Shown here: one piece after another, positions 47,801 to 58,135 of the stretch
How positions within the stretch are numbered: position 1 is the stretch's first letter
Layout of the letters: each line of letters starts with the position of its first letter
Assembly: GCA_037447605.1 (NCBI GenBank)
Contig: CM074823.1
Location: 1 to 64,000, forward strand
Source of the DNA: Zygnema circumcarinatum
Lineage: Eukaryota; Streptophyta; Zygnematophyceae; Zygnematales; Zygnemataceae
Direction of reading: 5' to 3'
DNA length: 64,000 nucleotides
Program-made: the position numbers and the translations under genes
The notes under the pieces: model-generated
Databases searched by the model: none
What the model saw: the letters and a program-made list of their open reading frames with translations, nothing else
What the model was told of the DNA's origin: nothing

Positions 47801-48560
47801 TCGCGCGCGGCGGACGAGGCGTCGAAAATTGTACGGACATTTTTTTTTTTCACGCGAAAACGGCTAAGGACGGAGCCCGACATTGGTCGGCGCGACGAAC
47901 CTTCACGCCGTGACGTGACAAGTCGACAAATGTTCGCGGCCCCGGGCGGCGCGCGAAATTTTACTCAGTCGAGTACGGAGCCGACATTCAATGGGGGGAA
48001 AACGCGAGTCCGTACGGACGGGCCTCCAATTCGCCCGGCTTTGGCACCGGCGACTTGCCACGTGGCGCACAGCGGTCTGGAGACCCCGCGACGCAGAGTC
48101 TCGTAAGGGGGGGTTTCCCCTTCACGACGCTCACGAAGACGGGAGAAGTCTGTCCCCACCACGCGGCGGCAAATTCTCCGTCACCCCTTCACGACCCACG
48201 GCGCGGAGGAGTTCCGCGTGACACGGAGGTTGGAGCCGGTTCGCAGCGTTTTCTGTGGACCGATCACACCGAAGGGAGGAGAGCAAGGTACTCATCAAAT
48301 TCCTTGACAATTACTCGAGGAATATCTGGGCTGAGCAGCTGGCGCACAAGAGCGCGACATTAGGGACCTTTCCTGCTTGACAGAAAGAGGCAGAAAGGCA
48401 GTTTGGGAGAATTCAGAGATTCAGGATGGATAATGGGGGAGAGTGTAGATGATCCCTCCAGCCCTCTGAATAGTCACAGTTCCTTGGGATTCCAAACGCG
48501 TTCACGGCCCCATATAGCCCACAGAGCACGGCGTAGCCAAGTGAGAGTGAACCGTTCCCC
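47575..48560 (+). pseudogene. Copia protease/integrase remnant, copy 3
   Basis: A possible protease block reads LIDLGSNQDVYD near 47,590 (compare LIDSGAS). Integrase is clearer: DGPITPKGG near 48,257-48,283, KFLDNYSRNIWAEQ near 48,295-48,335, RFRMDNGGE near 48,417-48,443 and GIPNAFTAPYSPQ near 48,485-48,525, in different frames. These match the copia integrase core around the second catalytic Asp (DNGGE) and the TAPYSPQ block. Stops and frameshifts prevent a functional enzyme. Confidence 0.8.
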
Positions 48561-48639
48561 TGGCGACATGACAAGGTCGAGGCTTAGTAAGTCACCCTTC
48601 CCTTGGGGAGAAGCGATCCTTACGGCGGCCTACACCCGG

Positions 48640-49445
48640 AAGAAGATGTCCCTCCAGCGCCCTGAAGATTCCAAGGAGGTACCCGAAGAGGAGAGCACCA
48701 AGGAGCAGCAGCACGCGCGGCCTCAAGAGGAGCCGCTCCCGGACATGACGTTTCTCCCCTTGAGAGGGGGATTCCGGGAGGTGAGGATCTGCCCCACCAG
48801 CGTCCACTCCGTTGGACTCACCAATCCAGCAACGGCTGAAGCCACTGCAGCGCACCGAGACGCCGCAATGTGGAGGACCGGCTTTCCAAGAGGAACAGCC
48901 CACGTCGGCATTCCCAAGGGGGGAACAGCCCGAATCGCCATTCCAGGAGGAACAGCGCGAAGAAGACCTACCCGACGAAGACTCTGACCATCACGGTCAA
49001 GTCACGACAGAGGAGAACGCGGAAGAGGCACCGGCAGCCAGGTACCAACCAGGTGGCTACCTAGGCATGGTCAAGAACCATCCCATCACGGCAAACGCCA
49101 AGGGGGTTTCACCCCACTATGGCTCCACGCCACCTCCTAGGGACAGGAGGGTACCAGACAAGTACGGGGAGTGGGAACAGCGACCAATGACGAGGAGGCC
49201 GACGCATAGGAGCACGGAGGGGAATTCAGACCGATTACCCCTCGACTCAGCGGACTTCGCGAAGATGGCCGACGGCCACATGGTACACTTTGAGGAGCCG
49301 CCAACGGACTCCGACGCATTGGAGGAAGCGGACGCAGCGAAGTGTAGGGTCGGCATCGTCTCACAGCTGAACAGCCTGAAGGAGGAAGGGGACGCAGCGC
49401 GCGGACCCGCTGCCCCGCGACGGGAGGCATTCAGCAAGCGGGAGG
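48640..49445 (+). pseudogene. Copia integrase-RT linker, copy 3
   Basis: Glu/Pro-rich frames. One contains PLPDMTFLPLRG, matching copy 1. A second (48,812-49,525) is open for 237 codons and rich in E, D, P and R, with MVHFEEPPTDSDALEEADAA before a region that should lead into reverse transcriptase. I assign it as the low-conservation linker; the long open frame alone is not proof of function. Confidence 0.6.
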
Positions 49446-49499
49446 CAGTTCAGAGAATATCGATTGATATCGCGATATTTCGATATCTCGAACGGACAC

Positions 49500-49585
49500 G
49501 ATCTCACAAATGGAGTCCGATTTGAGAGGGGGAGCGGCGGCCTCGTGTACGGACACACGGCCGCAGATTGGAGGAGTAACCGGAT
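49500..49585 (+). pseudogene. Copia RNase H fragment, copy 3
   Basis: The frame reads NGVRFERGSGGLVYGHTAADW, matching YGIRFERGSGSEVYGYTDADW at the start of RNase H in copy 1, with the catalytic D-x-D changed. It begins directly after the linker, so about 1 kb of reverse transcriptase is deleted. Nothing recognisable follows until the polypurine tract. Confidence 0.8.
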
Positions 49586-49882
49586 ATGCGGAGTGACCCG
49601 GATACGACGAGTAACCAGATACAGCCAGATCTTCATCAGGAGGCGTATCGTCACGCACGCGGTGTCAGCTCATCAATCAAGCTTGCTCCAGAATCACGAT
49701 CTTCATAAATGGGTGAGCGTATCCTGATCCAGCACCACTAAGCGCGGGAGCTAGTGGGGGCGGGAAGAGCCGCAGAATCTTTTTGTACAGATAGAAAATC
49801 TAGCGGCAGACCAGGGGGTCAAAAGGCCAATCACGCGGAGGAACAATATCCTCCCGGATCTAGGTCCATTTAGAGCCTAGGC

Positions 49883-50238
49883 CCCAAGAGGGGGAATGTT
49901 GTACGGGTCTAGAGGCCGTACAACGTTTGGCGCATAGTCTCTAGCGGATAATGAACTAGACGCGAACATGAAGCGACAAGGATGGTCGCGCGAACAATGT
50001 GACGCGATAAGTTCTGGGACCGTGACGTGACGAAACGGAGTATTCGCGCGCGCGGGGAGACGAAGTTCCAAGGCGTGGCGCGAACAACATTTCGGTCGTA
50101 CGGATGCGGACGCGGACGCGGACGCGGACGAGGACGCGCTCGCGGGCGCGCGAAACGCTGTGTCCCGAAAGTGTACGGACCTGCACGAAGCACATGGGAG
50201 CTACAGTGGCGGACGTAAAGGCTAAGTGTCAAGAGGGG
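49883..50238 (+). repeat. Polypurine tract and 3' LTR start, copia copy 3
   Basis: The purine-rich run ccaagagggggaa precedes the LTR start TGTTGTACGGG at 49,898. The LTR continues into the N gap. It carries a short run of alternating cggacg (50,103-50,135), which yields low-complexity Arg/Thr frames in both directions. Confidence 0.87.
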
Positions 50239-50725
50239 NNNNNNNNNNNNNNNNNNNNNNNNNNNNNNNNNNNNNNNNNNNNNNNNNNNNNNNNNNNNNN
50301 NNNNNNNNNNNNNNNNNNNNNNNNNNNNNNNNNNNNNNNNNNNNNNNNNNNNNNNNNNNNNNNNNNNNNNNNNNNNNNNNNNNNNNNNNNNNNNNNNNNN
50401 NNNNNNNNNNNNNNNNNNNNNNNNNNNNNNNNNNNNNNNNNNNNNNNNNNNNNNNNNNNNNNNNNNNNNNNNNNNNNNNNNNNNNNNNNNNNNNNNNNNN
50501 NNNNNNNNNNNNNNNNNNNNNNNNNNNNNNNNNNNNNNNNNNNNNNNNNNNNNNNNNNNNNNNNNNNNNNNNNNNNNNNNNNNNNNNNNNNNNNNNNNNN
50601 NNNNNNNNNNNNNNNNNNNNNNNNNNNNNNNNNNNNNNNNNNNNNNNNNNNNNNNNNNNNNNNNNNNNNNNNNNNNNNNNNNNNNNNNNNNNNNNNNNNN
50701 NNNNNNNNNNNNNNNNNNNNNNNNN
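50239..50725. other. Assembly gap (487 Ns)
   Basis: A run of N hides the end of the copia copy 3 LTR and the start of the right-hand end of the outer element. Open frames crossing it are meaningless. Confidence 0.99.
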
Positions 50726-50875
50726 CCCAACCAACGTACCGGCATTCGGTTGCACCCCTGCCCAAGGCTGCGCCACTCTCTGAAGCTCTCTCTCTCTCTT
50801 GCTCTCTCTCTCGCTGAACTCTGAGTGCTGGTGTGTGATTCCGCGCAGGCTGAAGAGGCGGTTTTCAGTCGTTAC
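50726..50875 (+). repeat. Putative 3' LTR end of the outer element
   Basis: Aligns with 43,320-43,467: cccaaccaac, a CT-rich run, then gctgaagaggcgg and gtcgttaca. The minisatellite unit tgcctcgcctcg begins at the next base, as expected if the outer element had inserted in the minisatellite. Confidence 0.55.
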
Positions 50876-50940
50876 ATGCCTCGCCTCGTGCCTCGCATCG
50901 TGTCTCGTGCCTCGCCTCGTGCCTCGTGCCTCGTGCCTTA
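50876..50940. repeat. Small block of the GC-rich minisatellite
   Basis: About 65 bp of tgcctcgcctcg-type units identical in style to the array at 38,568-42,785. Probably the right-hand remainder of that array. Confidence 0.8.
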
Positions 50941-51180
50941 TTGACGTAGATGTGTATTTAGTAGTCTTGTTTTGGGTGTCACAACTAAAAACGCTCCAAA
51001 ACTGCATGGGAAGGTCAGGACAGAAAAGGTAGACTAGTTTTGAATAGCGCACATAACGTAGCATGTCTCAGGAATATTTCGGTAGAAAAAAGTAAAAGAC
51101 AAAAAAGTTATAAATAACGACGTAAACGTGTATTTAGTAGTCTTGTTGTGGGTGTCACAACTAAAAACGCTCTAGAACTA
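50941..51180 (-). repeat. Diverged, inverted satellite fragment
   Basis: The segments gacgtagatgtgtatttag (50,943) and gacgtaaacgtgtatttag (51,119) are 176 bp apart and begin near-identical stretches. On the minus strand the sequence reads gttatttataacttttttg, tcttttactttttt and ccgaaatat, matching the T-rich part of the 174-bp satellite, with gtgacac in the right place upstream. This is therefore about 1.4 monomers of a third satellite variant, in the opposite orientation to the main array and 21 kb from its end. Confidence 0.75.
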
Positions 51181-51970
51181 TTGTCATTACGGGGTCGATC
51201 ACCAAACTCCCGCCAGCTGTGTCTCCTTCGAGATTCATCTCGGCCATGCTTGATTCGTCACTACCCAGACAAAGAATTGTGAGACAAAGGTAAAGGAAAG
51301 CCCACTGGCCGAAAACCTCTTAATCACACTCAAGAATAGATACAACAGGTGCAGGTAGTTTTTTCTCCTAACGCTGGCTCTATCCTACGCTCTGCGGAAG
51401 CGTTTTGCTATGGCTGCCATTGACTACTTGACCCCTTCAACTCGCTACCCGATACCCGGGGTTGCACTGCTCCTGTACGCTGGCTGAGGTCTGAACCTCC
51501 CCATAAAGGTTTGTGCCCTTCCCCAAGGCGGGCTATTTAGGTGGAGCCCGCCGCAAACTCTGACATGGTTTGCGGCGGCTTCTACCATCCGCTTGGCTCC
51601 TCAGGCAAGCTCGCCGCCTTGGCACTTGCCCCTCGGCGGGGGGGCACTTGCCCCCCCGCCGCGATCTCGATTCGCGCGCGCGTCTGTACAGTTCTTCAAT
51701 TCGAACTCGTTCCGCTTCGATTCGCGCGCGTCCGTACAGTTCCGAACTTAGCGTTCCGCGCGCGTGCGCTCCGTGCCCCTTAGGCGCGTCGCGCGTCCCG
51801 TCGGCCGTACGCCCGAAACATGTTCGGTTCGTCACATCACGGTACCAAGAACTTAACTCCGCGTCCGCGCCCGCGCGACCATCCTTGTCGCTTGGCGTCC
51901 GCGCCTAAGTCCTTTATGCCCTAGAGAGACTATGTCCCATAAGTTGTACGGTCTCTAGCGCCGCACAACA
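51181..51970 (-). repeat. Solo copia LTR
   Basis: Aligns with the copia LTR at 29,595-30,509 in the same orientation: agcccactggccgaaaacctctt, gctctatcctacgctct, cctccccataaaggt, tatgccctagagag, and the end acaaca at 51,970. No internal coding sequence adjoins it on either side. The left terminus is diverged, and flanks (aacta, ccaca) give no target duplication. Confidence 0.82.
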
Positions 51971-52489
51971 CCACATACATACATGCCCATCTTGACTTGG
52001 CATGGCATAACTTCATTCATTCATTCATTCACTTCAAAAATAAACTTATGAAAATCATTGTCTAATATGACTGATTTGTCCCTTTTTTTCTTTTTTTGTC
52101 ATTTCTATTCTTTGTCACATTCGTGTTGTTTGTCTTATTGTCGCTTCTCTTTCTTAAAAAACCTTTGATTACGCGGGTACGGTAGTGATGAATTTACGAA
52201 CGCTTGATGGAGCTCCACCCTTAGTGGCGACCAACGGTTGCAGCCATTCCAACAGTTGGTCGGATGGTCCGCCCTGAGCGAAATTCCGCACATGGCGGAG
52301 CGGGCGGCCCATGCCATCCATCCGGCGGCGACCGCATTGAATGCCCCTCTGACGGCCGCGCGCGCGTGTCAGGCCGCGCGCCAATCCGCGCGCCTGCCTG
52401 CACGTGCGCCCGCCCGCCCGCCCGCCCGCCAGAGGAAGCGAGAGGGAGGAGGGAAGGTCCCCGCCTGCCTGCCCGCCCACCCGCCCGCC
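51971..52489. other. AT-rich then GC-rich region upstream of a gene
   Basis: 51,971-52,160 is AT-rich with a short (TTCA) repeat at about 52,013-52,032. From about 52,300 the DNA becomes very GC-rich with cccgcccgcccg runs (52,417-52,430 and 52,470-52,490), resembling a promoter or 5' leader. No TATA box is certain. This marks the change from repeat DNA to genic DNA. Confidence 0.45.
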
Positions 52490-52558
52490 ATGGCCGCCAT
52501 GGCCGCCGCCCCCCTGCCGCTGCAGGAGCTCCGGGACCGCCGCGCACCTGGCTCCTTC
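52490..52558 (+). CDS. Possible first exon of the large gene
   Basis: ATG at 52,490 follows a GC-rich leader and starts MAAMAAAPLPLQELRDRR; the style resembles the start of the coproporphyrinogen oxidase gene at 61,350. A GTGAGC donor at 52,559 would end the exon in phase 0. Phase-0 acceptors at 52,881 (ttttcag) or 52,932 (cggccag) would join it to the next open exon. No family support; the gene could instead start at ATG 52,939 within the next exon. Confidence 0.35.
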
Positions 52559-52938
52559 GTGAGCTTCAGGCCTGCGTTCGGGTCAGCCCGCCGCCACTCA
52601 CTCTGCTGCAGCTCGTTGCGGGGGAAGCCATGGCGCTCGCCTTACATTTCGTGTCATTTCATCTAAATCAAGTTCAAAGGGTTTAGGCTGTTTCTAAATT
52701 CTGTGCCTCTATTTTTATTGTATGAAAGTCACCCGATTGCGTCTCGCGCATGTAAATAAACTTTTGAGGTTATCCATGAGTACTTGATCATTCAAGGTTT
52801 TTATTATATATGTATGGTTATTTGCCGGCGAGTGCAGATGGCTTCTTCCCACGCGGCACGGTCCTTCATAAGGGTTTTCAGGGCCACCCGTTAGATTTAT
52901 ATTTCCTCCTTTACCCTCTGCGCGGCGGCCAGCTGGCG

Positions 52939-55900
52939 ATGGAGGGCAGGCCTGCAGGAGCCATGGCCGCCGAGGGCAAGAAGGTCGCGCCGAACTCCGC
53001 CATGGCTGCCGCTGCCAAAGAGGAGAGGAAGAAGAAGCTGACGAGCGGCGTTCCGGAAGGGCTGGGCTCGAGCATCCTCTCCAAACCTAGATTAGTGTCC
53101 ACCACGACGACAGCTTCAGCCAAAGGGAAGAGCAAATTAGTAGCGGCTCGCTCAGTCTCAGCGAAGAATAGCGGAGAAGAGGGAGTGGGGGAGGGAGGAG
53201 GGGAGAGAGAGGAGGAGAGAGGGACAGGGCGCTCCGAACGCAGCCTATGGACAGCCTCCCGCAGGCTCTCTTTGATGGGGCCCCTTCCGTCGGTGCAGCG
53301 CAAGGCTGAAAGCAGTCTGAAGGGGCAGGTGGGGACTCAGAGGTCGCCTCGGAGGGGAAAGGGTCTCCTCGTTCATAAGCTGTTGACAAAGCAGAAGCCC
53401 GATGGGCCGGCGGAGGCAGGTGGGCAGCAGCTCAATGGCAGTGCAGGAATGCTGGCAGGGCAGCAACCGCGCTCGAAAGGAAGTGGGGGTGGCACGGGGC
53501 GGGGAGACGCTTCATTTGGGAGCAGGTTTAGTGGGAAGGGGTTTGGAATAGCGGGCATGAAAGAGGGGGTGAAAAAAGGGGGGCTTGGGTTCAGGCAGTC
53601 GCCAGATAGTGCATATCAGAGTGGGGGAAGTGCGTCTGCAAAGCGAGGGCTGAAAGGGGGAGCTGGAAGGGGAGAAGCAGTTACAAAAGGAGTGAAAAAA
53701 GTGAAGGGAGATTCTGAGCTCCGGCCACCCTCCGATGATCAGGAGGTTTTGAAAATTGCAGCAGATCTGAGGTCTGCCACTCATTGGCTAAAGCAGATTC
53801 GGGCGGCAGAGCTTTCAGGCCAACTGTTAGTGGCAGAGAGGCTGTTCGACTTGGCGCGGGATTGCAGTGCGCAGGTGAGCGGAGGTGAAGGCAGAGGAGA
53901 GTGCTGCCTGCAATGTACGACTGTCTGGGAGGGCTTTGTTGGTGTAAGAAAAGGCCAGATGAGAAATGTCTTTTGGTGTTCCTTCTCAACAATTGCTGAC
54001 AAAAAGTAAAATACAGCTGGCAAGAGAAAAATTGGCCGCCTCAAAGGTTTCCTTGCATGCTCCTCGTTTTGGATTTCGAATGGGTCAAATCATGAAGGAA
54101 ACTTTTCGGGAGAGTTTAGTTGCACTTTCCTTTGTCTTCTACGGATACGAAGTGGTAGCTTTTTTAGGGTATCGTAATTTTAAACCAATGTTCTTGATTA
54201 TTTCTTTTCGCCATCCTTCCGGAGCACAGTTCCATTCAGAGGCGAATGTAAGTTGAAAAGGAAGGTAGACGCGAAGTGAGTTCGTCTTAGAAGGCGAGTT
54301 GGCTCTGGAAAGTGCATTTGCGAAGCGTTACGTCCTGCCTCATGTGTGTCCTTACTGATGACTAAACTATTTTGTTCATATCATGACGACTACTTCTTGC
54401 TTTGCCATTTTCTTCTCTCGACGAGCGCCAATTGGGAGCAATTGGGCTATACTCGAGAAGGCATGTCTGATAGCTTCTCGGAGTGTCTATGTGCAGCCTG
54501 TGACAGATATTGCAAAAGCAAGAAAGGACTTTGAAATGAGGCATCGGTCTGTATCAGCCGTCCTTTTGCATCGCAGTTTGGGAGGCGGAGCGCAGACGCC
54601 GGCAGGAAGCAGAACGGAGAATTCTCGTAACCCTCTGACAACAATGTCTCAGCCCCTTAATTTTGAAACTTCAGAGCTTTCCAATAGGTCAAGATCAGTG
54701 GGGTCGAGTCCTATTCTCGGATGGACGGAGCTCTGGATTGGATTTCAGGGCCATAGTCCAATCTCCCGCTCGGAAGAGCTGACAGTAAGTGGGACTGACA
54801 TTGGAGATGGCAAGGAAAAAGCAATGGAGTCCTTTTTAGGGGACACTGAAAAAACTTGGAAAGAAGGGGAGGTTGCACATGCTGCCTCAGATCATGGCGC
54901 AGATCATGACAGAGAGGAGAAAGACGAGAGAGCGGAGCAGTCCGAGGAGGTGGGTGTGAAGAAGCACGAAGGTAAGCTTTGGGCTGATCCCAGACATCAT
55001 CGGCAGGGAGAGATTACCGATGCATGGGCGAGCCCTTCTGGGAGTGGGGACGATCACGGGATGAGTGGAAGTAGCAGTGAGGATGAGACAGAAGCAGCAG
55101 AGAATGATCTCTCTATTCCTGTCGACCAGGATGTGCTGATGGAGGCACTTAAGGCTGTAAAGAGGGAGCAGGAAAGGGCTCAGTCCAGCTTTGTGAAGGG
55201 CATGTCAAAAGGAGCCTTCATTCAGAGAATACTGGCAGTGGAAGACGCCGTACAAGCAATAAGACGAGAAGCCATGGAAAAAGGGATCGAGTTGAGAAAG
55301 TCGTCAACTGCCTCTGATGGAGGAGTCCCTAGTGGGCAGCTGAGTGGGGGACACTGGGCAGCTGCGGGAGAGGGGGGGGTGTTCTCACCCTCCACTTTCC
55401 ATCACCACCCACATGCATGGTTCTGGAAGCTTCTGGGAACTCCCCCACCTTACCCTTATGGCCCTTTGCCAGAGAGGTCCGGCCTCATGGAGCCATATTC
55501 TGGGGAGGTTGGTCAGTATAGTAGAGGACTTTCAGCGGGAGAGAGGTCCGGCTACATGGAGCCATATTCTGGGGAGGTTGGTCAGTATAGTAGAGGACTT
55601 TCAGCGGGAGAGAGGTCCGGCTACATGGAGCCATATTCTGGGGAGGTTGGTCAGTATAGTAGAGGACTTTCAGCAGGTGAGAGGTCCGGCCTTATCGAGC
55701 CATATTCTGGGGAGGTTGTTCAGTATAGCAGGGGACTTTCAGCGGAAGAGAGGTCCGGCCTCTTGGAGCCATATTCTGGGGAGGTTGGCCAGTATAGCAG
55801 AGGATTTTCAGGGGAAGAGAGGTCGCATAGGCGTTCACTAAGTGATCAAGTGCACATATCTGCCAAGGGGAACACATTCGGAGGATTTCCCATGTTCGGT

Positions 55901-58135
55901 GTGGAAGGTGGAAACTGGGATGTTCGAAGTAGCGTAGAATCTGCAGAAGCGGAGGAGAGTGCCTCAGGTTGGGGGGGGGGGGGCTGGTCCAAAGAGCTCC
56001 CTCCATCAGGTGAAGGTCATGGCAACCATGATGAACCGGACGATGTTGAGAGACGGCGAGAACAAAGGCAACTTGTGGATGAGGATTCCACTCACCAGAG
56101 GGTGGTCCCCTCCCCATCTGTTGCTGTTGTTTCCCCTACTACAAGCTCGTCCCCAGCCCTTGACAGTGCAGAACCTCTGCCTCCACCCAGCCTTTCTCTG
56201 TATTCCCCTCCTCCTTCACCGACCAGAGAAATGCTTCCCTTTCAAGCGGACAACAAGGGCGAACAAGCTCCTTTTCCTCATCACCAGCCCTCTGTCGAAT
56301 CTGCTGATCTCTCACATCCTCCTCCTCTTTCACACCCTCCGAACACCAACATTTCTCCCACTGTTGCTCTACTTTCTCCTGCATTCCCAGTGCAACCCCC
56401 TAGAGAGATTGACCATGCAGCTCCATCTCGCAGCGTTGACTTCCCTCCTCCTGCAGCAGACTCTGATTCCCTTTTTAGCGCTGAGGAGTCCTCTCAAGAC
56501 GCTTCTATGGCCCCCTCAAATTCCTCTCTCTCTCAGCCTGCCTCTTCTCGGCAGGGGCAGGGCCCCTCCCCCTCTTCTTCTTCTTCTTCTTCCACAACTC
56601 CTCTGGTAAAGTCAAGTGCTGTCCAAGCAGCTGGGAGCAGCTCAGCACCCTCTACCATCAAGCTCACTTCTCATACTCTGGGAAGACCTCAACGACCTGT
56701 GAGCCGAAAAATGGGCAGCATTTTGGCTCGCACATTGCCATTGGTTGAGCAGACAGAGGATGATCCGGACTCCCCAGAGTCAACTTTTGCTCGAGCAGGG
56801 ACATTCACTCCGCCAGCATTCAGCAGCGACAACCCGCCAATGGCTGAAGCAGAAAGTCATTCTACTCAGTTGGTATTCTCCCAGGTAGCGGAAAAGATGG
56901 AGGCTCTCAGTCGTTCTCGAAGTGGCGAAGATGACGATGACATAATTGAGCTAAACCCGTTAAAGTGGGACTCACCCACTGCGAGCCTTTTCTCTGTGAA
57001 GGTCAACGGAGACTCCCCCAACTCCGTGTCAGAAGGAAACTTGCTCTCACTTCCATCTCCTTTGCTTCTCCCAGTCACTCCCACATCAGAAAATGCCACT
57101 GTTCCGGCTCCCTTCCAACCCCTCTCTCCAGCAATGGGGGGTTCACCATCTGCTGCTGCCCCCTCTCCTGCAGCTCTTTTTCCCCGAGCTCTCTCTCCTG
57201 GTTGGAATTTGAGCCCATCTGGTATGGGAGACAACCTGACAGCACCCCCTCTTCTCGATCCCTCCATCTCTCCCTCTCCCTCTCCTGCTGTGCCTGAGGG
57301 AGACTCCCACACTACCGCTCTGAAAGAGACCTCCAATGTGCTGCTCAGCGGATTGATCTCAAGTGAGCATCCATCACACGGTCCTCCTCTCCTCTCTTTG
57401 GGGCCCTCCTCCTTGCAGGGGGGCGAGTCAGGTGAGTTGAGTGGGTCTGTAGTAGAGCAGTCTGAACGCGCAGCTCTGACAGAGGGGGAAAGTGTAGGGA
57501 GTTCTGAAGTGGAGCATGCAACTTTCTCTGCCGCTGATGAGAAGTCAAAGACTTCTTATGATGAACGTGCTCCCCGAGAGAGTGTGTCGAACGTGACTGT
57601 CGCAGGTAGTCATGGTTCAGATTCTGAAGACCATAAGACAGGGAATGGGGATGTGCGTGAAGATGGGAGACAAAGCTCAAAGAGTGGTGCAGCATTGCAG
57701 CTAACTATGGATGAGTCTATGACACGGCGAGTGGTGGAGGCAGCAGGTGATAGCGTTGTGGATAGTGGTGAGGGGGTAGTGGGTGAGAATACTGTGACAT
57801 TCAGTAGGGGTGCCGACCCTGTGATGGAAGCCAAGGAGATGAAGGCTATTGAAGCTGAGGAAGAGTCAATGCAGAGTGGTCAGGAGTATAGAGAGAATGC
57901 CGAAGGTATGGATGATAAGGAAACTCAGCAGGAAAAGGAGAAAGTGGGGAAGAGAGATATGCAAGAAGTGCATGAAGGCGAACAAATTGTGCCACAGGGA
58001 AGCATGGAAGTTGAGGAGAGAGAGCAGTGGTCGGATGTGGAGGAAAAAGGGGAGCAGGAAGGCAAGCAGGTATCTTATCCACTTTCCTTCGGCCTTGATC
58101 AGCAACTTTGTTATCTCAATGGATTGGAATTGTAG
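52939..58135 (+). CDS. Large low-complexity protein, unrecognised
   Basis: At least two large exons: up to 53,873 (donor cag|GTGAGC) and from 54,497 (acceptor tgtgcag) on, phase 0, with a 623-bp intron. The second exon is open to a stop at 58,133, or is spliced at 58,069/58,070 (cag|GTATCT) to an unseen exon. The product is about 1,500 residues, mostly disordered: a Lys/Gly/Ser-rich start; a helical segment VLKIAADLRSATHWLKQ leading across the splice to PVTDIAKARKDFEMRHRSVS; an acidic stretch; another helix with AFIQRILAVEDAVQAIRREA; five 23-residue repeats; long Ser/Pro-rich tracts; and a Glu/Lys-rich tail. The length, codon structure and clean splice support a real gene. I do not recognise the family and assign no function. 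The true start is uncertain. Confidence 0.72.
55480..55830 (+). repeat. 69-bp coding tandem repeat (5 units)
   Basis: Five copies of a 69-bp unit encode 23 residues each, approximately ERSG-x2-EPYSGEVGQYSRGLSAG. The units are nearly identical at the DNA level, indicating recent expansion within the exon without frameshift. The Tyr/Ser/Gly content suggests a flexible segment. Confidence 0.9.

Larger units (their letters stand above)
45213..50238 (+). mobile_element. Ty1/copia retrotransposon, internally deleted (copy 3)
   Basis: Plus-strand element: 5' LTR (about 45,213-45,971), initiator-Met primer site, readable gag, a tandem-repeat region, degraded protease and integrase, linker, only a short RNase H piece, polypurine tract and 3' LTR starting at 49,898 and running into the N gap. 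Nearly all of reverse transcriptase is missing. Same LTR family as copies 1 and 2, identified by TGTTGTAC, ggataatgaact, gaacatgaagc and gacaaggatggtc. It appears nested in the outer element whose LTR-like ends are at 42,790-43,467 and 50,726-50,875. Confidence 0.88.

Noticed and set aside
50100-50160. Arg/Thr dipeptide-repeat protein
   Set aside because: Low-complexity cggacg run inside a copia LTR.
49909-51064. Long open frames over the N gap on both strands
   Set aside because: They are open only because Ns contain no stops.
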